A stretch of DNA of 14,560 nucleotides, from the NCBI GenBank assembly GCA_026770615.1, contig MU631666.1, positions 72,300 to 86,859 on the forward strand, written 5' to 3'. The notes below the pieces were generated by a model. It did not search any database, was not told the DNA's origin, and saw only the letters and a list, made by a program, of their open reading frames with translations. How positions within the stretch are numbered: the stretch's first letter is position 1; the number at the start of each line of letters is the position of its first letter. Both the position numbers and the translations under genes were made by a program. Origin of the DNA: Pavlovales sp. CCMP2436. Lineage: Eukaryota > Haptophyta > Pavlovophyceae > Pavlovales. Shown here piece by piece: positions 1 to 8,367 of this stretch.

Positions 1-1
1 C

Positions 2-460
2 AGCCCGCCGTCGCCGTCGCTGCCGCCGCCAAACCTGCCGCCTAGTCCACTGCCCAGCCCGCCACCGAGCCCGCCGCCACCGTCACCGCCGCCGCCGAGC
101 CCTCCGCCGCCGTCACTTCCGCCGCCGAGTCCACTCCCGAGCCCGCCGCCCATCCCGCCGCCTAGCCCGCCGCCGCCGTCGCCGCTGCCGCCGAGCCTGC
201 CTCCCAGCCCACCACCAAGCCTGTTGCCTAGCCCGCCGTCACCGCCACCTCCGAGCCCACCTCCGAGCCCGCCGCCAAGCCCGCCACCCAGCTTGCCACC
301 GCCTGCGCCGCCGCCGAGCCCGTCTCCCAGCCCACCGCCGAGCCCGCCACCGCCGTCGCTGCCACCGCCTATCCCGCCGCCCAGCCCACCGCCCAGTCCA
401 CCACCCAGTCCGCCGCCCAGTCCGCCGCCCAGCCCGCCACCGCCTACGCCGCCTCCCACG
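2..460 (+). repeat. Low-complexity Ser-Pro codon repeat
   Basis: About 460 bases of degenerate CCG/CCC/CCA/AGC codon tandem repeat code for (S)P2-5 blocks. Period and codon choice vary throughout (blocks of 2-5 Pro between Ser, some with Leu, Ile or Thr), as expected of a slippage-prone array under selection for protein composition. The opposite strand gives a long Arg/Trp-rich open frame that is only a shadow. Confidence 0.85.
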
Positions 461-1395
461 GAGCCGGTCGTAGGAGCGAACTTGACCAATGTCTCGTCGA
501 CCACACAAGCGCAGGAGCTCACCAGCCTCGCGTCCTCTAACGTGGAGGCTTCGACGGAGTCCAACCTCCCGCGAGAGCAGTGGCTGGTTACAGCCGCCAT
601 CATCGCTGGGCTGAGCTGCTGTATCATGGTTTACTTCTGCCTCCTCGCCGCGGCGAAATTGCGCAAGATTGATCACGAATTCGTCGCTGGCAACCGGGTG
701 GGTGGGTCTGGCACACCGAAAGCCGTGAAGTCGGCCACGGAAGGAGCTCCGAGTGGAAGTGGCCCGTGTCGCAACTCGGTGGTTCGCCTCGATCGCTGGG
801 TGCAGGCGCACTCTTTCGCCAAAACCGCAAGGAGGGACGCGCCCGTGGAGGACAGCTCCGCGCAGGTACGTGCGCATCACACCGATTACACACTGCATGT
901 ACGGCCCTTAACTCCCCCCCACTCCCCACTCTCCCTACTCTGCCCCGTGCGTAGGCGCTTTGGGCAACCAAATCTACGCGGCCGTCTCTGATCCCGATGC
1001 CGAAATCTAAGGACAGGCCCGAAAAGCCAAGCGCGTGGCGCGTTGAGGATATAGACCCGTCTCCCCCGAGCTGCCAGCACGCAACCCCACGCGGCCGCGG
1101 GTTCGATCAGAGTGTGCTCCCCACACAGACGGGCGCCAGCGCGCCGGACCGCCGGTGCTCTTCGCGCGTTGGCTCTGCGACAGCCTCTCGCTGCGCCTCT
1201 TCCTCCGCTAACAGGCCCGCTGCGGTTGCCCGTGGGGACCTTCCGGGCAACGCGATGCCCGACGACCGGCCGCCGATGCTTACGCCGACTAGCAAACGGC
1301 TGAACCTGCTCGAGAACGGAGAAGAAACCAGGCTGCCCCCGCTGCAGTTCGTGCGCGCAGATGTGCCAACCCGGGCTGGAATTTCTACCAAATGA
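2..1395 (+). CDS. Ser-Pro-rich single-pass membrane protein, 5'-partial, two exons (2-865, 955-1395)
   Basis: The reading frame is already open at position 2, so the gene starts outside the window. Exon 1 gives 288 residues and exon 2 gives 146 residues plus TGA at 1393. The first ~150 residues are Ser-Pro/Pro runs (SPPPSPPP type), as in pherophorins and other hydroxyproline-rich algal wall glycoproteins. Next comes a Ser/Thr-rich stretch with two N-glycosylation sequons (NLT, NVS), then a hydrophobic segment at about 581-656 (WLVTAAIIAGLSCCIMVYF...) followed by a basic KLRK stop-transfer. The remaining ~215 residues are polar, with no recognised domain. Inferred topology: extracellular Pro-rich arm, one membrane span, cytoplasmic tail. 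The two frames join in phase 0 across a GT..AG intron, which supports both exons. A role as a wall-linked membrane anchor is inference; no catalytic domain was seen in the visible part. Confidence 0.7.
866..954 (+). other. Intron, 89 bp, phase 0
   Basis: The donor is CAG|GTACGT and the acceptor is GCGTAG|GCG, preceded by a tract made almost only of C and T. Removing it joins frame 2 of exon 1 to frame 1 of exon 2 without a stop. Unspliced, the first frame would run on to a stop near 991, after about 40 residues unlike the rest of the tail. Confidence 0.7.
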
Positions 1396-1437
1396 CCTAC
1401 GGACCGCTCCCATCGGCGGCCGCACACTGGGGGCACA

Positions 1438-1492
1438 CTGGGCTATGTGACGAGTTAGTTACATGTTAGTCACATAATGACATAAAGCCCAG
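1438..1492. repeat. Two-tier inverted repeat (hairpin) downstream of the first gene
   Basis: CTGGGCT at 1438-1444 pairs perfectly with AGCCCAG at 1486-1492. Inside it, ATGTGAC at 1445-1451 pairs perfectly with GTCACAT at 1469-1475. It lies 43 bases after the stop codon and is followed by a C run. It could be a 3'UTR structure or a small transposon footprint; the sequence does not decide. Confidence 0.5.
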
Positions 1493-1642
1493 CCCCCCCC
1501 CCACACTGGCGCCGACGCCGGTCGGCACCAAAAGCCAGTTATTCCAGCCCGGGTGCCAACGAGGGGCACGGAAGAGGAAGAGGCACGAGATTACAGCTCA
1601 TGGCGAGATTATTAACGTCGGTTACTTCTCGATTGCCCGATC

Positions 1643-1996
1643 ATGTATATTCTTGCAGGACATTCAGACGCCAGCTTGAATTTCTTTAATAATAATTATT
1701 ATCAAAATTGTTCCATCGGCCCGGACCCATCGACATCGGCGACCTGTTTCAAAATCAGTTGCTGGAAAGTTGGCACGGCCGCGCGCATCAAGAAGCAACT
1801 CATCGACACGATCGGTACGATCGCGGCGCGCGGCCATGCGCAGCTGCTGCTCGCGCGCTTGAGCGCGCTGGCCCCGATTGCTGCCCAGCGTGGAAACACG
1901 ACAAACAGCAACCTGCAGATCATCTCCATAAACGCCCTTGCCCGGGCACATCCCGGATATTCAGAAATACGGTTTATCTTTAATTGTATTTGTTGA
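1643..1996 (+). CDS. Unrecognised ORF of 117 codons, doubtful
   Basis: This ATG-initiated frame gives a protein with a helix-prone, Ala-rich middle (about 1775-1905) and no family I recognise. The first ~20 codons overlap a fragment of a dispersed repeat (1662-1695), and a plausible splice acceptor (TTCTTGCAG, ending 1658) lies just inside the start, so the real unit, if any, may be an exon beginning near 1659. The GC-rich block 1700-1960 stands out from the AT-rich flanks, which is the main reason for listing it. Overlapping frames on both strands are also open, as is common in GC-rich DNA, so coding is uncertain. Confidence 0.2.
   Translation: MYILAGHSDASLNFFNNNYYQNCSIGPDPSTSATCFKISCWKVGTAARIKKQLIDTIGTIAARGHAQLLLARLSALAPIAAQRGNTTNSNLQIISINALARAHPGYSEIRFIFNCIC
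1662..1695 (+). repeat. Fragment of dispersed repeat (third copy)
   Basis: The 18 bases tcagacgccagcttgaat at 1664-1681 are identical to 2437-2454, and similarity continues into the AT-rich sequence downstream. The inverted copy near 9880-9900 differs by one missing base. Here a short block present in the 2376-2465 copy (aaaacaatca, after ATTCA) appears deleted. Confidence 0.55.
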
Positions 1997-2375
1997 CCCT
2001 CAAGGCACGCAGTCGTTAGGGTGTGAGTTTTCAAAATATACTCATTTGCGATTGTAAAAACAAATCTGTAGAGCTGCTTATTCCTCTTCTAAGTCTAGTT
2101 GTTAGTTAGACGGCGATACTAGTTATTATTCTTTCCTTCAGAATTTGTGCAGCATGTAGCATCTCCAAAAAAACCCTGCAGTGAGGACGGCAGCCACGCT
2201 CAGGATGCACGCAGTGACTCACGCGCGTAGTCCTCACGCACACTACTGTCAGTGAGTGTGTCAGGGATTGCGTGGTGCCTGGTGGTTATGCTGGGCGTGC
2301 TTAGTGCCTTGAGGCGCGCAAGTCCGTGTTCATAGAGTGCACTATCGCCACACCTACACAGTTGCTGATTGCTGC

Positions 2376-2465
2376 GCAGCCATTATATAAGGCAATGGAC
2401 GACGCAGCGCTCAGACGAGCACACCATTCAAAACAATCAGACGCCAGCTTGAATCCCTATTAGTA
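2376..2465 (+). repeat. Left arm of a ~90-bp dispersed inverted repeat
   Basis: Read on the plus strand, this segment matches the reverse complement of 9876-9972. The best part, from GGCAATGG through GACGCAGCGCTCAGAC to CAGACGCCAGCTTGA, differs at only a few bases over about 70. The arms face each other across about 7.4 kb that includes the transposase gene and two retroelement 3' ends. They could be terminal or subterminal repeats of a DNA transposon, or two independent insertions of a small element. Confidence 0.6.
2384..2390 (+). promoter_or_regulatory. Possible TATA box
   Basis: TATATAA lies inside the left repeat arm, upstream of a GC-rich stretch. In the right arm the matching place has a different, longer sequence (CGACTAAGGCACGCAGCA in repeat orientation), so the box is not conserved between copies. 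No gene start is obvious within the next 200 bases. Confidence 0.2.
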
Positions 2466-3478
2466 ATAAACTACACACGACGTAATTAAAAAAACAGCAG
2501 TAGCACGACAAGTTAAACTCGATTACTGTCGTCGAACAGAGCCCTGCTCGACGCCCGACGACGATCACGGTGGCGGAGCCTACCTTACGTGTGCTTCTCG
2601 TGTGCCTCTGGCCTTTTAAAGATATTAGTCCAGGTCGACGATATGCTAAAAGTTACTAACATTTGCAATGTCCACTGAGATTCTCAGCGTTTGGAAGCGA
2701 AATGAAAGTCATGACTTGCGCATTTTTGCGCTTGCAAGCAGTAAAATTCCCTGATCGACCAATGATGCTTTTCATTGAAGGTACGCTGGTTCTGACCCTC
2801 TTCTTTCCTCCTCCTCTTCCCCTCGTTTTTTCATTCACTCGGCCACCCGGAAAGCAAGGTGGCGCGGGCAATAAGAAGGGCGAATTTGAGGCTGAGGCTC
2901 ATTTCCTTAGCAAATTATATACAAACTATGGCAAAGTTTTGCTTAAATTACAATCGAAGGGCACCAAAAACGAGGCTCAGTTTCTTAACGGTACGGTTTC
3001 TTATTGCCCGCGACCCCTCGTATATTACTGATGGGAATTATCAGTACTATCTATAATATATTCCGCTCTAGTCCTTGTACCGTCGTCGGTTCATAACGAC
3101 GTCACTTTTGCAAGTGAGTCCGCCGTTCCAGCAGGTCTTCAGCTGCACCTCTGCTGCCTGACCATCACTCAAAAAATAATATGCGTATTGATTGACTCAT
3201 TTACTTTAGCTCGAGTATGCGTGGGCTGCCAGTCGGCGCTGTTCTGATACAACTATTATTGAGCCAGTCGGCTGTGCCTGTGCCTTATTCGACTTCTCCC
3301 TTGGCTCGACATGGGCTGCCAGACATAATCAGACTTATCTGATGATTTCCTGTCCACGATGCTCACAGCAGTAGTAGAGGCCACGCGCCTTCGCTGCACA
3401 ATAGGGCCCCATGTAGCAAGAGAACGCCTGTGCGCCTCCCCTGAACGCGATGGCCTAGGCCTGGTGGACCCGCGTGCC
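2466..3478. other. Gene-poor spacer with one doubtful ORF (2663-3031, +)
   Basis: An open frame of 122 codons at 2663-3031 and an overlapping frame at 2859-3056 look like no family I know. A GTACGC donor-like site at about 2781, followed by a long C/T tract, would be compatible with an intron, but I could not find a convincing acceptor. Two short similar blocks contain TGGGCTGCCAG (near 3222 and 3311). If the flanking inverted repeats are transposon ends, this stretch could be the left part of that transposon. Confidence 0.3.
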
Positions 3479-3528
3479 CAAAACGCGGGGGGGGAAAGTG
3501 TCACAAAACGCGGGGGGGGAAAGTGTCA
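3479..3528 (+). repeat. Perfect 25-bp tandem duplication
   Basis: Positions 3479-3503 and 3504-3528 are identical: each begins CAAAACGC, has eight G, and ends AAAGTGTCA. The pair sits right at the left limit of the recognisable retroelement coding sequence (copy A), so it may be a slippage product or an insertion-junction scar. Twenty-five is not a multiple of three, so it would disrupt any coding frame. Confidence 0.85.
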
Positions 3529-3531
3529 GCC

Positions 3532-6500
3532 ATGCTGCGCCTTCTCAACTCACCCGCGGAATCCGCAACGCATGCCCTAGCGGCACATGCATTGAGTATC
3601 GCCCAAAACGGGCCTGCGGGACAAGCCAAGGCAAAAACGATGCCCACCGCAAGAGGGGCGATCAAAAGTCTTTCCGAAGCACCCCAGGGGGAAGAAGAAT
3701 AGAATATATTCGAGAACTATGCATGCCTGCAAACAACACCTATGAGTGAGCTCGCCCATGTCCTACTATGGCCAGCCCTAGGCGCCACCCGCCGTGCAAA
3801 ACCCAAAGTGGCTTCGGTCACCCTAGCATCAATGAGCGCCTGTAGTGTACTAAACTTGGCAAAACTGCGTACCGCAAGCAATGACCCCAACTTATGTGAC
3901 ACAGATAGACAATTGACAGCCATAAGTGCAGCCGAGGACGACATATTAAGGGCATGCGGCAGCTCTATAAGGGACACGTTTAGTGCTCTTCAAAATGCCT
4001 TACTAATGCATGCAAACGCGGCTGCAGTAGCAAAAGCAGCCAAGACCCTGTTCACACAGGAGTATAGGCCAACATTTAGGCGATTAAAACACCCGGAGCA
4101 GCTGAAAATACTACGGGAAATCCTGCCCGCACTCACATCGGCATTATGCGGACCTATGTGCTTCCGGTTCGTCACACGCCACACAACATTTATACATGCA
4201 CTCAGACACCAACCACCGACAGCGGAGAAACCACAACTGTGCACCCCCCGTGTTGGGGTCGACGGGTCATTTATCAAACCGGATGGAAACGGCAAGGCTC
4301 GAGCAGCCGGTGCGGCGTGTTTTTACGTACTCCCATCACACCACATCCGCGGCACGACACATGCCCTAGAGGCACATATCCTCACCTGCACATTTTCAGG
4401 CAACCAAACGGTTGTCAACGCAGAATGCAATGCGGTCACACTTGCCTTACAAGCACTGACCCACGAGCAAATGCTATTCATCGGATGGGACCATGACACA
4501 GGCGTAAAACGCCTAGACTGGCACAGACGGCACCTAGACCGCAACCCTTTACCACACGGGTTAAGGGATCTCACGAGCTATGATGCAAACCCTCACTTCT
4601 ACCGCCTACTCAGCCTCAAGCAACATGACGAGGCGCATGGTCGCTACAGGAACGCGACTCACACTGCGGCTAATACTGAATCGGATGACGAAGTAGCCAG
4701 AATTATAAGTACCCCTGGAGCGGTACGTCACGACGACGCCTCGAGAGCTAGAATAGTGACAGCAGAGGCGCTAAAGAAAGTGACGCGGCTCTTCATCCCA
4801 ACACGAAACGTCAGCTGGCGCAGCCATGCTGATTTGCCTCTCCACCTCCAACCCCCGGCTGTCATAGAGCTCGTGCAGAACGCATTGAGCGACTGGGGCT
4901 CAAAGGCAGTAGCAGTACACAGAGAAGCCGCCACAGTACAGCTCACAAAAAACACGCTCACTGCCCAGTGCTGGGCAATAGCGGCCACTGCGACAGGAGA
5001 CATCATCACATTCGACTAACGAGCAGCACGCCATGCACTAATAGACAGAGTTGCGAGGGATCGCCTAGAGAAGAGAGGCCCCATCAAACATGCCCCCGGC
5101 ATAGGTAGAATGGCCAATGTAGAAGCCATGTGGTTACAAGAGAGCACGACTGCTCTGTGTCTCCCACGAGTTAGGGGGCAACCGCGACCCACGGAAAAGT
5201 ACACCAAACACATGGCCAGATTGGTACTCGGATCATACCGCCACAATGCCGAGTGGGCAGCAGAATTTCCGGCGATGGCCACCATTACAATTACCATCGA
5301 CGGAAAGTCCGAAATAATGGGCCTCACCTGCCCTCTATGCAAAGCACCCAACTCACAAGACACAAAGCATCACCTATACCACGAGTGCTCGGCAACGGAA
5401 AAGCACCGCCACGACCTCCACCGCTTTCTCGGCAAGGAACTGTCCCCGCGCCTGGGACCCGCCAAATCAAAATCAATGGCGACACACATGATATCTCGGC
5501 CGGACTACTTCACCGGAAGGGTAGGATGAAGTGTCAAAGAAGAGCTTAGAAAGAAGGACGTCGACACCGGTGACGCACCCAAGCCCGGCGACTTACACTA
5601 CACTCATCTACGCCATAGCCTCAGAATGCACAAATCACGCGAAGCGGCAATTGAAGCATCAGCGGCGTCCACCAAGGACAATATATCTATATACGACGCG
5701 TATAACTATAAGGTAGCCATGTGGGCCGCCCAGACCGCCGAGTGGGCAGCAAGGAAATTGAATCAAAACACAGCACCAGCGGCCACACCACCTATACAAT
5801 ATGCGCCCATACCCCCAACGGACAGCATCGCTCAGAACAAGGAACCATCAGCCTTACCTCCTATGCAGTATGAGCCAATACCCCCAACAGACAGCATAGC
5901 CCAAAACGAAGCACCAGCGGCCATACCACCTATACAATATGAGCCCATACCCCCAACGGACAGCATCGCTCAGAACAAAGAAACATCAGCCTTACCTCCT
6001 ATGCAGTATGAGCCCATACCAAAACGAAGCACCAGCGGCCATACCACCTGAGCAGTATGGGCCCATACCCCTAACGGACAGCAGCGCTCAAAACGAGGCA
6101 CCAGCGGCTATACCATTTCCGCGGTATGTGCCCATACCCCTAACGGACAGCATCGCTCAGTATGAGCCCATATCCCCAAGGGCCATACCACCTATGCAGC
6201 ATGAGCCCATACCCCCAACGGACACCAGTGCACCGAACACCCCTGCCAAACGAAAACGCCTGATGCGCAACCAACCTACGAATAATGAAGATTCATTAAC
6301 AGGTGTAAACCTGACCACACCCTCCATGCAGCCTAAGCCCACCCTCAGGCCCAGCAGAGGCCAGCAACGATTAAGCACATCAAACGTGATAAAACGCAAC
6401 CAGAGGCCGTCTCGAACCAAAACCTCATTGCTACCAGGAGCAGCCAGTCCCATCGAACCCAAAACAGGACCAGCCATTCCCGCCATAAACCACGAATCCG

Positions 6501-6774
6501 CAGCAGACCCGTCACGCATGCACGCTCTGATCCATGACAAGTCCGTCATAGTCATGCACCACCCACGCATAATACGCTCAGCAACCAAACGGGCCCTTGA
6601 AACCGGCCAGTCACCCACGCTGTCATACCACTCGGGCTACAAAAACCTTAATCCAAGCATGAGCCAGCAAGCTCAAAAAAGTCTTCAAAACGCAAACATG
6701 AGCTAGCAAGCCCGCCACACCCCGCAACCCAAAGTCCTGCGCCCGAGGCCCACCCCCGTCAAGGGGTGGGATAG
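3532..6774 (+). pseudogene. Retroelement polyprotein C-terminal part: RNase H, CCHC finger, Pro-rich repeat region (broken)
   Basis: One frame runs from at least 3532 to about 6018, interrupted by TAG at 3700, TAA at 5017 and TGA at 5527. Within 3742-5019 an RNase H fold is recognisable: D174 (VDGS, 4261), E228 (NAECNA), D250/D252 (GWDHD) and D315/D316 (DDEVA), matching the family's D-E-D-D set and order. After the 5017 stop the same frame gives a CCHC finger (C-x2-C-x10-H-x4-C from 5329), as seen at the C-terminus of many LINE-type ORFs. A repeat region follows (from 5788). A 20-bp deletion at about 6018 moves the frame to 5939-6706, and a second shift near 6645 returns it to the original frame. 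From there KHEPAS/KRKHELAS repeats lead to TAG at 6772, matching copy B's end. Several lesions mean this copy is inactive. Confidence 0.65.
5788..6220 (+). repeat. 69-bp coding tandem repeat (23-residue Pro-rich unit)
   Basis: Units start at 5788, 5857, 5926 and 5995, each 69 bases, coding for a 23-residue block with core QYEPIPPTDSIAQN. Two unit types alternate (PPIQY and PPMQY), suggesting a 138-bp higher-order unit. The fourth unit is cut at about 6018 by a 20-bp deletion; further, more diverged or shortened units follow to about 6220. The same [I/M]xxExIPP motif occurs twice in copy B. The function is unknown; it resembles a flexible linker. Confidence 0.85.
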
Positions 6775-7069
6775 AATGGGCCGGAAAATAAGCCGCGCAT
6801 ATTTGTGGTTTTTGCCCCTCGGGGCAAAAATCTCAACATATGCGAGTCCGGCTAGTGAGGAGGTAATGTTTGGGATGCGCGAAGGTGGGCCGCGGACGGC
6901 GCTGCATTTCCAGATGACGCGAGGGAGAGCAGTGGAGGTCGGTCAGCGCGCCAGTCGAGAGTTGTCAGTCGTCGATCGTCGTGTGGCTGAACTGATCAGC
7001 GGTGGGGACGGTATCTGTGTGCTCGGGGTGGATCCCTGGATCTGAGTGTTTTTCAACACTTAAATCCAG
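6741..7069 (+). other. Structured 3' region of copy A with three hairpins
   Basis: Hairpin 1 pairs 6749-6756 with 6763-6770 just before the TAG. Hairpin 2 pairs 6809-6818 (TTTTTGCCCC) with 6821-6830, with an outer stem CGCATAT 6796-6802 / ATATGCG 6838-6844. Hairpin 3 pairs CTGGAT 7036-7041 with ATCCAG 7064-7069 and GTGTT 7046-7050 with AACAC 7055-7059. All three have counterparts at equivalent places in copy B, with different sequence in several paired positions. In LINEs, 3' stem-loops can serve as the reverse transcriptase recognition site; that role here is inference. Confidence 0.6.
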
Positions 7070-7163
7070 TGAGATCCCCTCGGGTCCGGACGTTTAACTT
7101 GAAACTTACACACGCCTGCGTGGCCCGGACATACCGGCCACTCCGCAGAACCCGACACCAAAC

Positions 7164-7976
7164 ATGGCCCCAGCGTCACCAGCACGGGACTTACCATCTA
7201 TACAGCACGAGGCCACACCAAGCCCGCCAAGCAAACGCGCACTGAGCCGGGCCAAGCCTACCGCACCGCAGAGACCGCCCCCAACCAATCCTCCAGCGCC
7301 GCCAGAAACAGCAATACCCGCCATACGATGCGAGGTCATCCCGCCAGATCCGCCCCACGCCCGCCCAGTGAGCTCGGACAAACCTGCCACAAACTCGCGC
7401 ACGCTGCGCCCAGCAGCCAAACTGGTCCCAGAAGCCGGGCGGCCCATCACAACACACCCAACCGGCGACAAACGCTCCAAACTCAAACCGGAGCCACCAA
7501 GCCTAAAAGCGACCCAAACTCCGCCCCGCAACCCCATACCGAGCCAAGCCCAGCCTGCGGCACCACAGAGGCTGACCCCAGCCACCCCCCCAGCGCCCCC
7601 AGCGCCGGCCAATGCCATACCCACCATACACTACGAGTCCATACCGCCGCGCATGACGCGCTCATTAAAAAGGCCCACTGTAGCCAGCCCGATCACCACA
7701 ACACAGCAAGCCAGGGATATGCACCCCGAACGCAAACAGTAGCCAGCAAGGCCACCCAAACGTAAACAGCAGCCAGCAACCCCAGAACCCACCCAACAGC
7801 CCAACAAAAAGGCGCACCAAGTACTCCCCAAACGCAAACAGGAGCCAGCAAGCCCAGAATCCGCCCAACAGCCAAACACAAAGGCGCGTGAAATACGCAC
7901 GAGAGAAGAAAATTGCCCCGAACACCCACCCCAACCCACCGAGCCCGAGGCCCACCCTTCGCGAAGGGTGGGATAG
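7164..7976 (+). pseudogene. Retroelement Pro-rich C-terminal coding region, copy B (broken)
   Basis: The frame is open from 7164 to TAG at 7740 and continues in the same frame to TAG at 7974. Two AIPxIxxExIPP motifs tie it to the repeat region of copy A. The tail has three KRKQxPA repeats (about 7731-7850), and the last residues (EAHPSRRVG) match copy A's EAHPRQGVG. The TAG at 7740 sits in the KRKQ-stop-PA repeat exactly where a sister unit has GAG, so it is best read as a G-to-T nonsense mutation. No catalytic domain is present. The ATG at 7164 is only the first in the open frame; this copy is probably truncated. Confidence 0.55.
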
Positions 7977-8274
7977 ACCCGACCCCACCAAAAGCCTCCC
8001 ACTGTGTGTCTTGCCCCTCGTGGACAAGAATCACACGGTGGAATACAGGCTGTCGAAGTGTAGATGGCTTTGTTATTGCGCTACAGGTGTGTCGCGTGCG
8101 CAGGCGTGCGGCAGCTCGAGCGCTCAAGATGCAGAGAGGAGTTCGGTCAGCAGCAAATAAGTCGGCGAGCTTCGTCGATTGTCGTGTGTTTGATCTGACT
8201 CAGCGGTGGGGACGGTATCCGTGTGCTCGGAAGAGGTCCCTGGATCTGAGTGTTGCTCAACGCTTGGGTGCAGG
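7941..8274 (+). other. Structured 3' region of copy B with three hairpins
   Basis: Hairpin 1 is a perfect 22-bp palindrome at 7951-7972, immediately before the terminal TAG. Hairpin 2 pairs 7999-8008 with 8032-8041 (one G-T wobble) plus TCTTG 8009-8013 with CAAGA 8025-8029. Hairpin 3 pairs CCTG 8239-8242 with CAGG 8271-8274 and AGTGTT 8249-8254 with AACGCT 8259-8264 (one wobble). Positions and order match copy A while much of the paired sequence differs. Confidence 0.6.
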
Positions 8275-8367
8275 TTGACCCAGCCGGGGACGGAGTACCT
8301 AAAACGCTGACCCTCTCGGCGATTTGCGACCTCGGCGGACTGGTGTCACTGGGCGGCGCGGCGGCGG

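Larger units (their letters stand above)
1396..2375. other. Mostly non-coding spacer
   Basis: Apart from the hairpin at 1438-1492, the doubtful ORF at 1643 and the repeat fragment at 1662, little can be assigned. Positions 1985-2160 are AT-rich. Positions 2181-2188 (GTGAGGAC) pair with 2230-2237 (GTCCTCAC). No RNA gene was recognised. Confidence 0.5.
3529..7100 (+). mobile_element. Retroelement 3' end, copy A (RNase H/CCHC non-LTR-like)
   Basis: This segment holds a decayed coding region with RNase H, CCHC zinc finger and Pro-rich repeats, then a structured 3' region. No reverse transcriptase domain is visible, so the copy looks 5'-truncated, the usual fate of non-LTR retrotransposons. The 3' region from 6741 to about 7069 is shared with copy B and partly with the last 18 bases of the window, which shows that this is a repeated family. 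The exact 3' end is uncertain; homology to copy B is lost shortly after the hairpin ending at 7069. The coding strand is rich in A and C and poor in G and T. The class assignment is inference from domain order. Confidence 0.6.
7101..8274 (+). mobile_element. Retroelement 3' end, copy B
   Basis: This is a second, more 5'-truncated and diverged member of the copy A family, in the same orientation and directly downstream. It has the terminal Pro-rich coding region and the full structured 3' region. Shared landmarks include GCCCGAGGCCCACC before the terminal TAG, CAGCGGTGGGGACGGTATC, and CCCTGGATCTGAGTGTT. The left boundary is approximate. The coding part is strikingly T-poor on the plus strand: only 3 T in 7261-7320 and 4 T in 7501-7560. 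Confidence 0.6.

Noticed and set aside
239..898. Long minus-strand ORF rich in Arg and Trp opposite the Ser-Pro gene
   Set aside because: It is the antisense shadow of the CCG/AGC repeat; composition is wholly dictated by the opposite strand.
1100..1115. GGGTTCGATC resembling a tRNA T-loop
   Set aside because: It lies inside an open exon, and no acceptor, D or anticodon stems can be drawn around it.
2663..3056. ORFs as a first exon of the transposase
   Set aside because: No family motif, no convincing splice pair, and the distance to the transposase depends on the unproven nested-insertion model.
3569..4384. Similar 24-base stretches near 3569 and 4361 (CATGCCCTAG-x-GGCACAT)
   Set aside because: Too short and isolated to call a duplication; both fall in the same Ala/His-rich coding context.
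5788..6220. Regular 69-bp repeats as a CRISPR-like array
   Set aside because: Units are head-to-tail and coding, with no separate unique spacers; it is a protein tandem repeat.
7106..8127. Several long Gly/Trp-rich minus-strand ORFs
   Set aside because: The sense strand is so poor in T that the minus strand lacks A-starting stops; these are antisense shadows of copy B.
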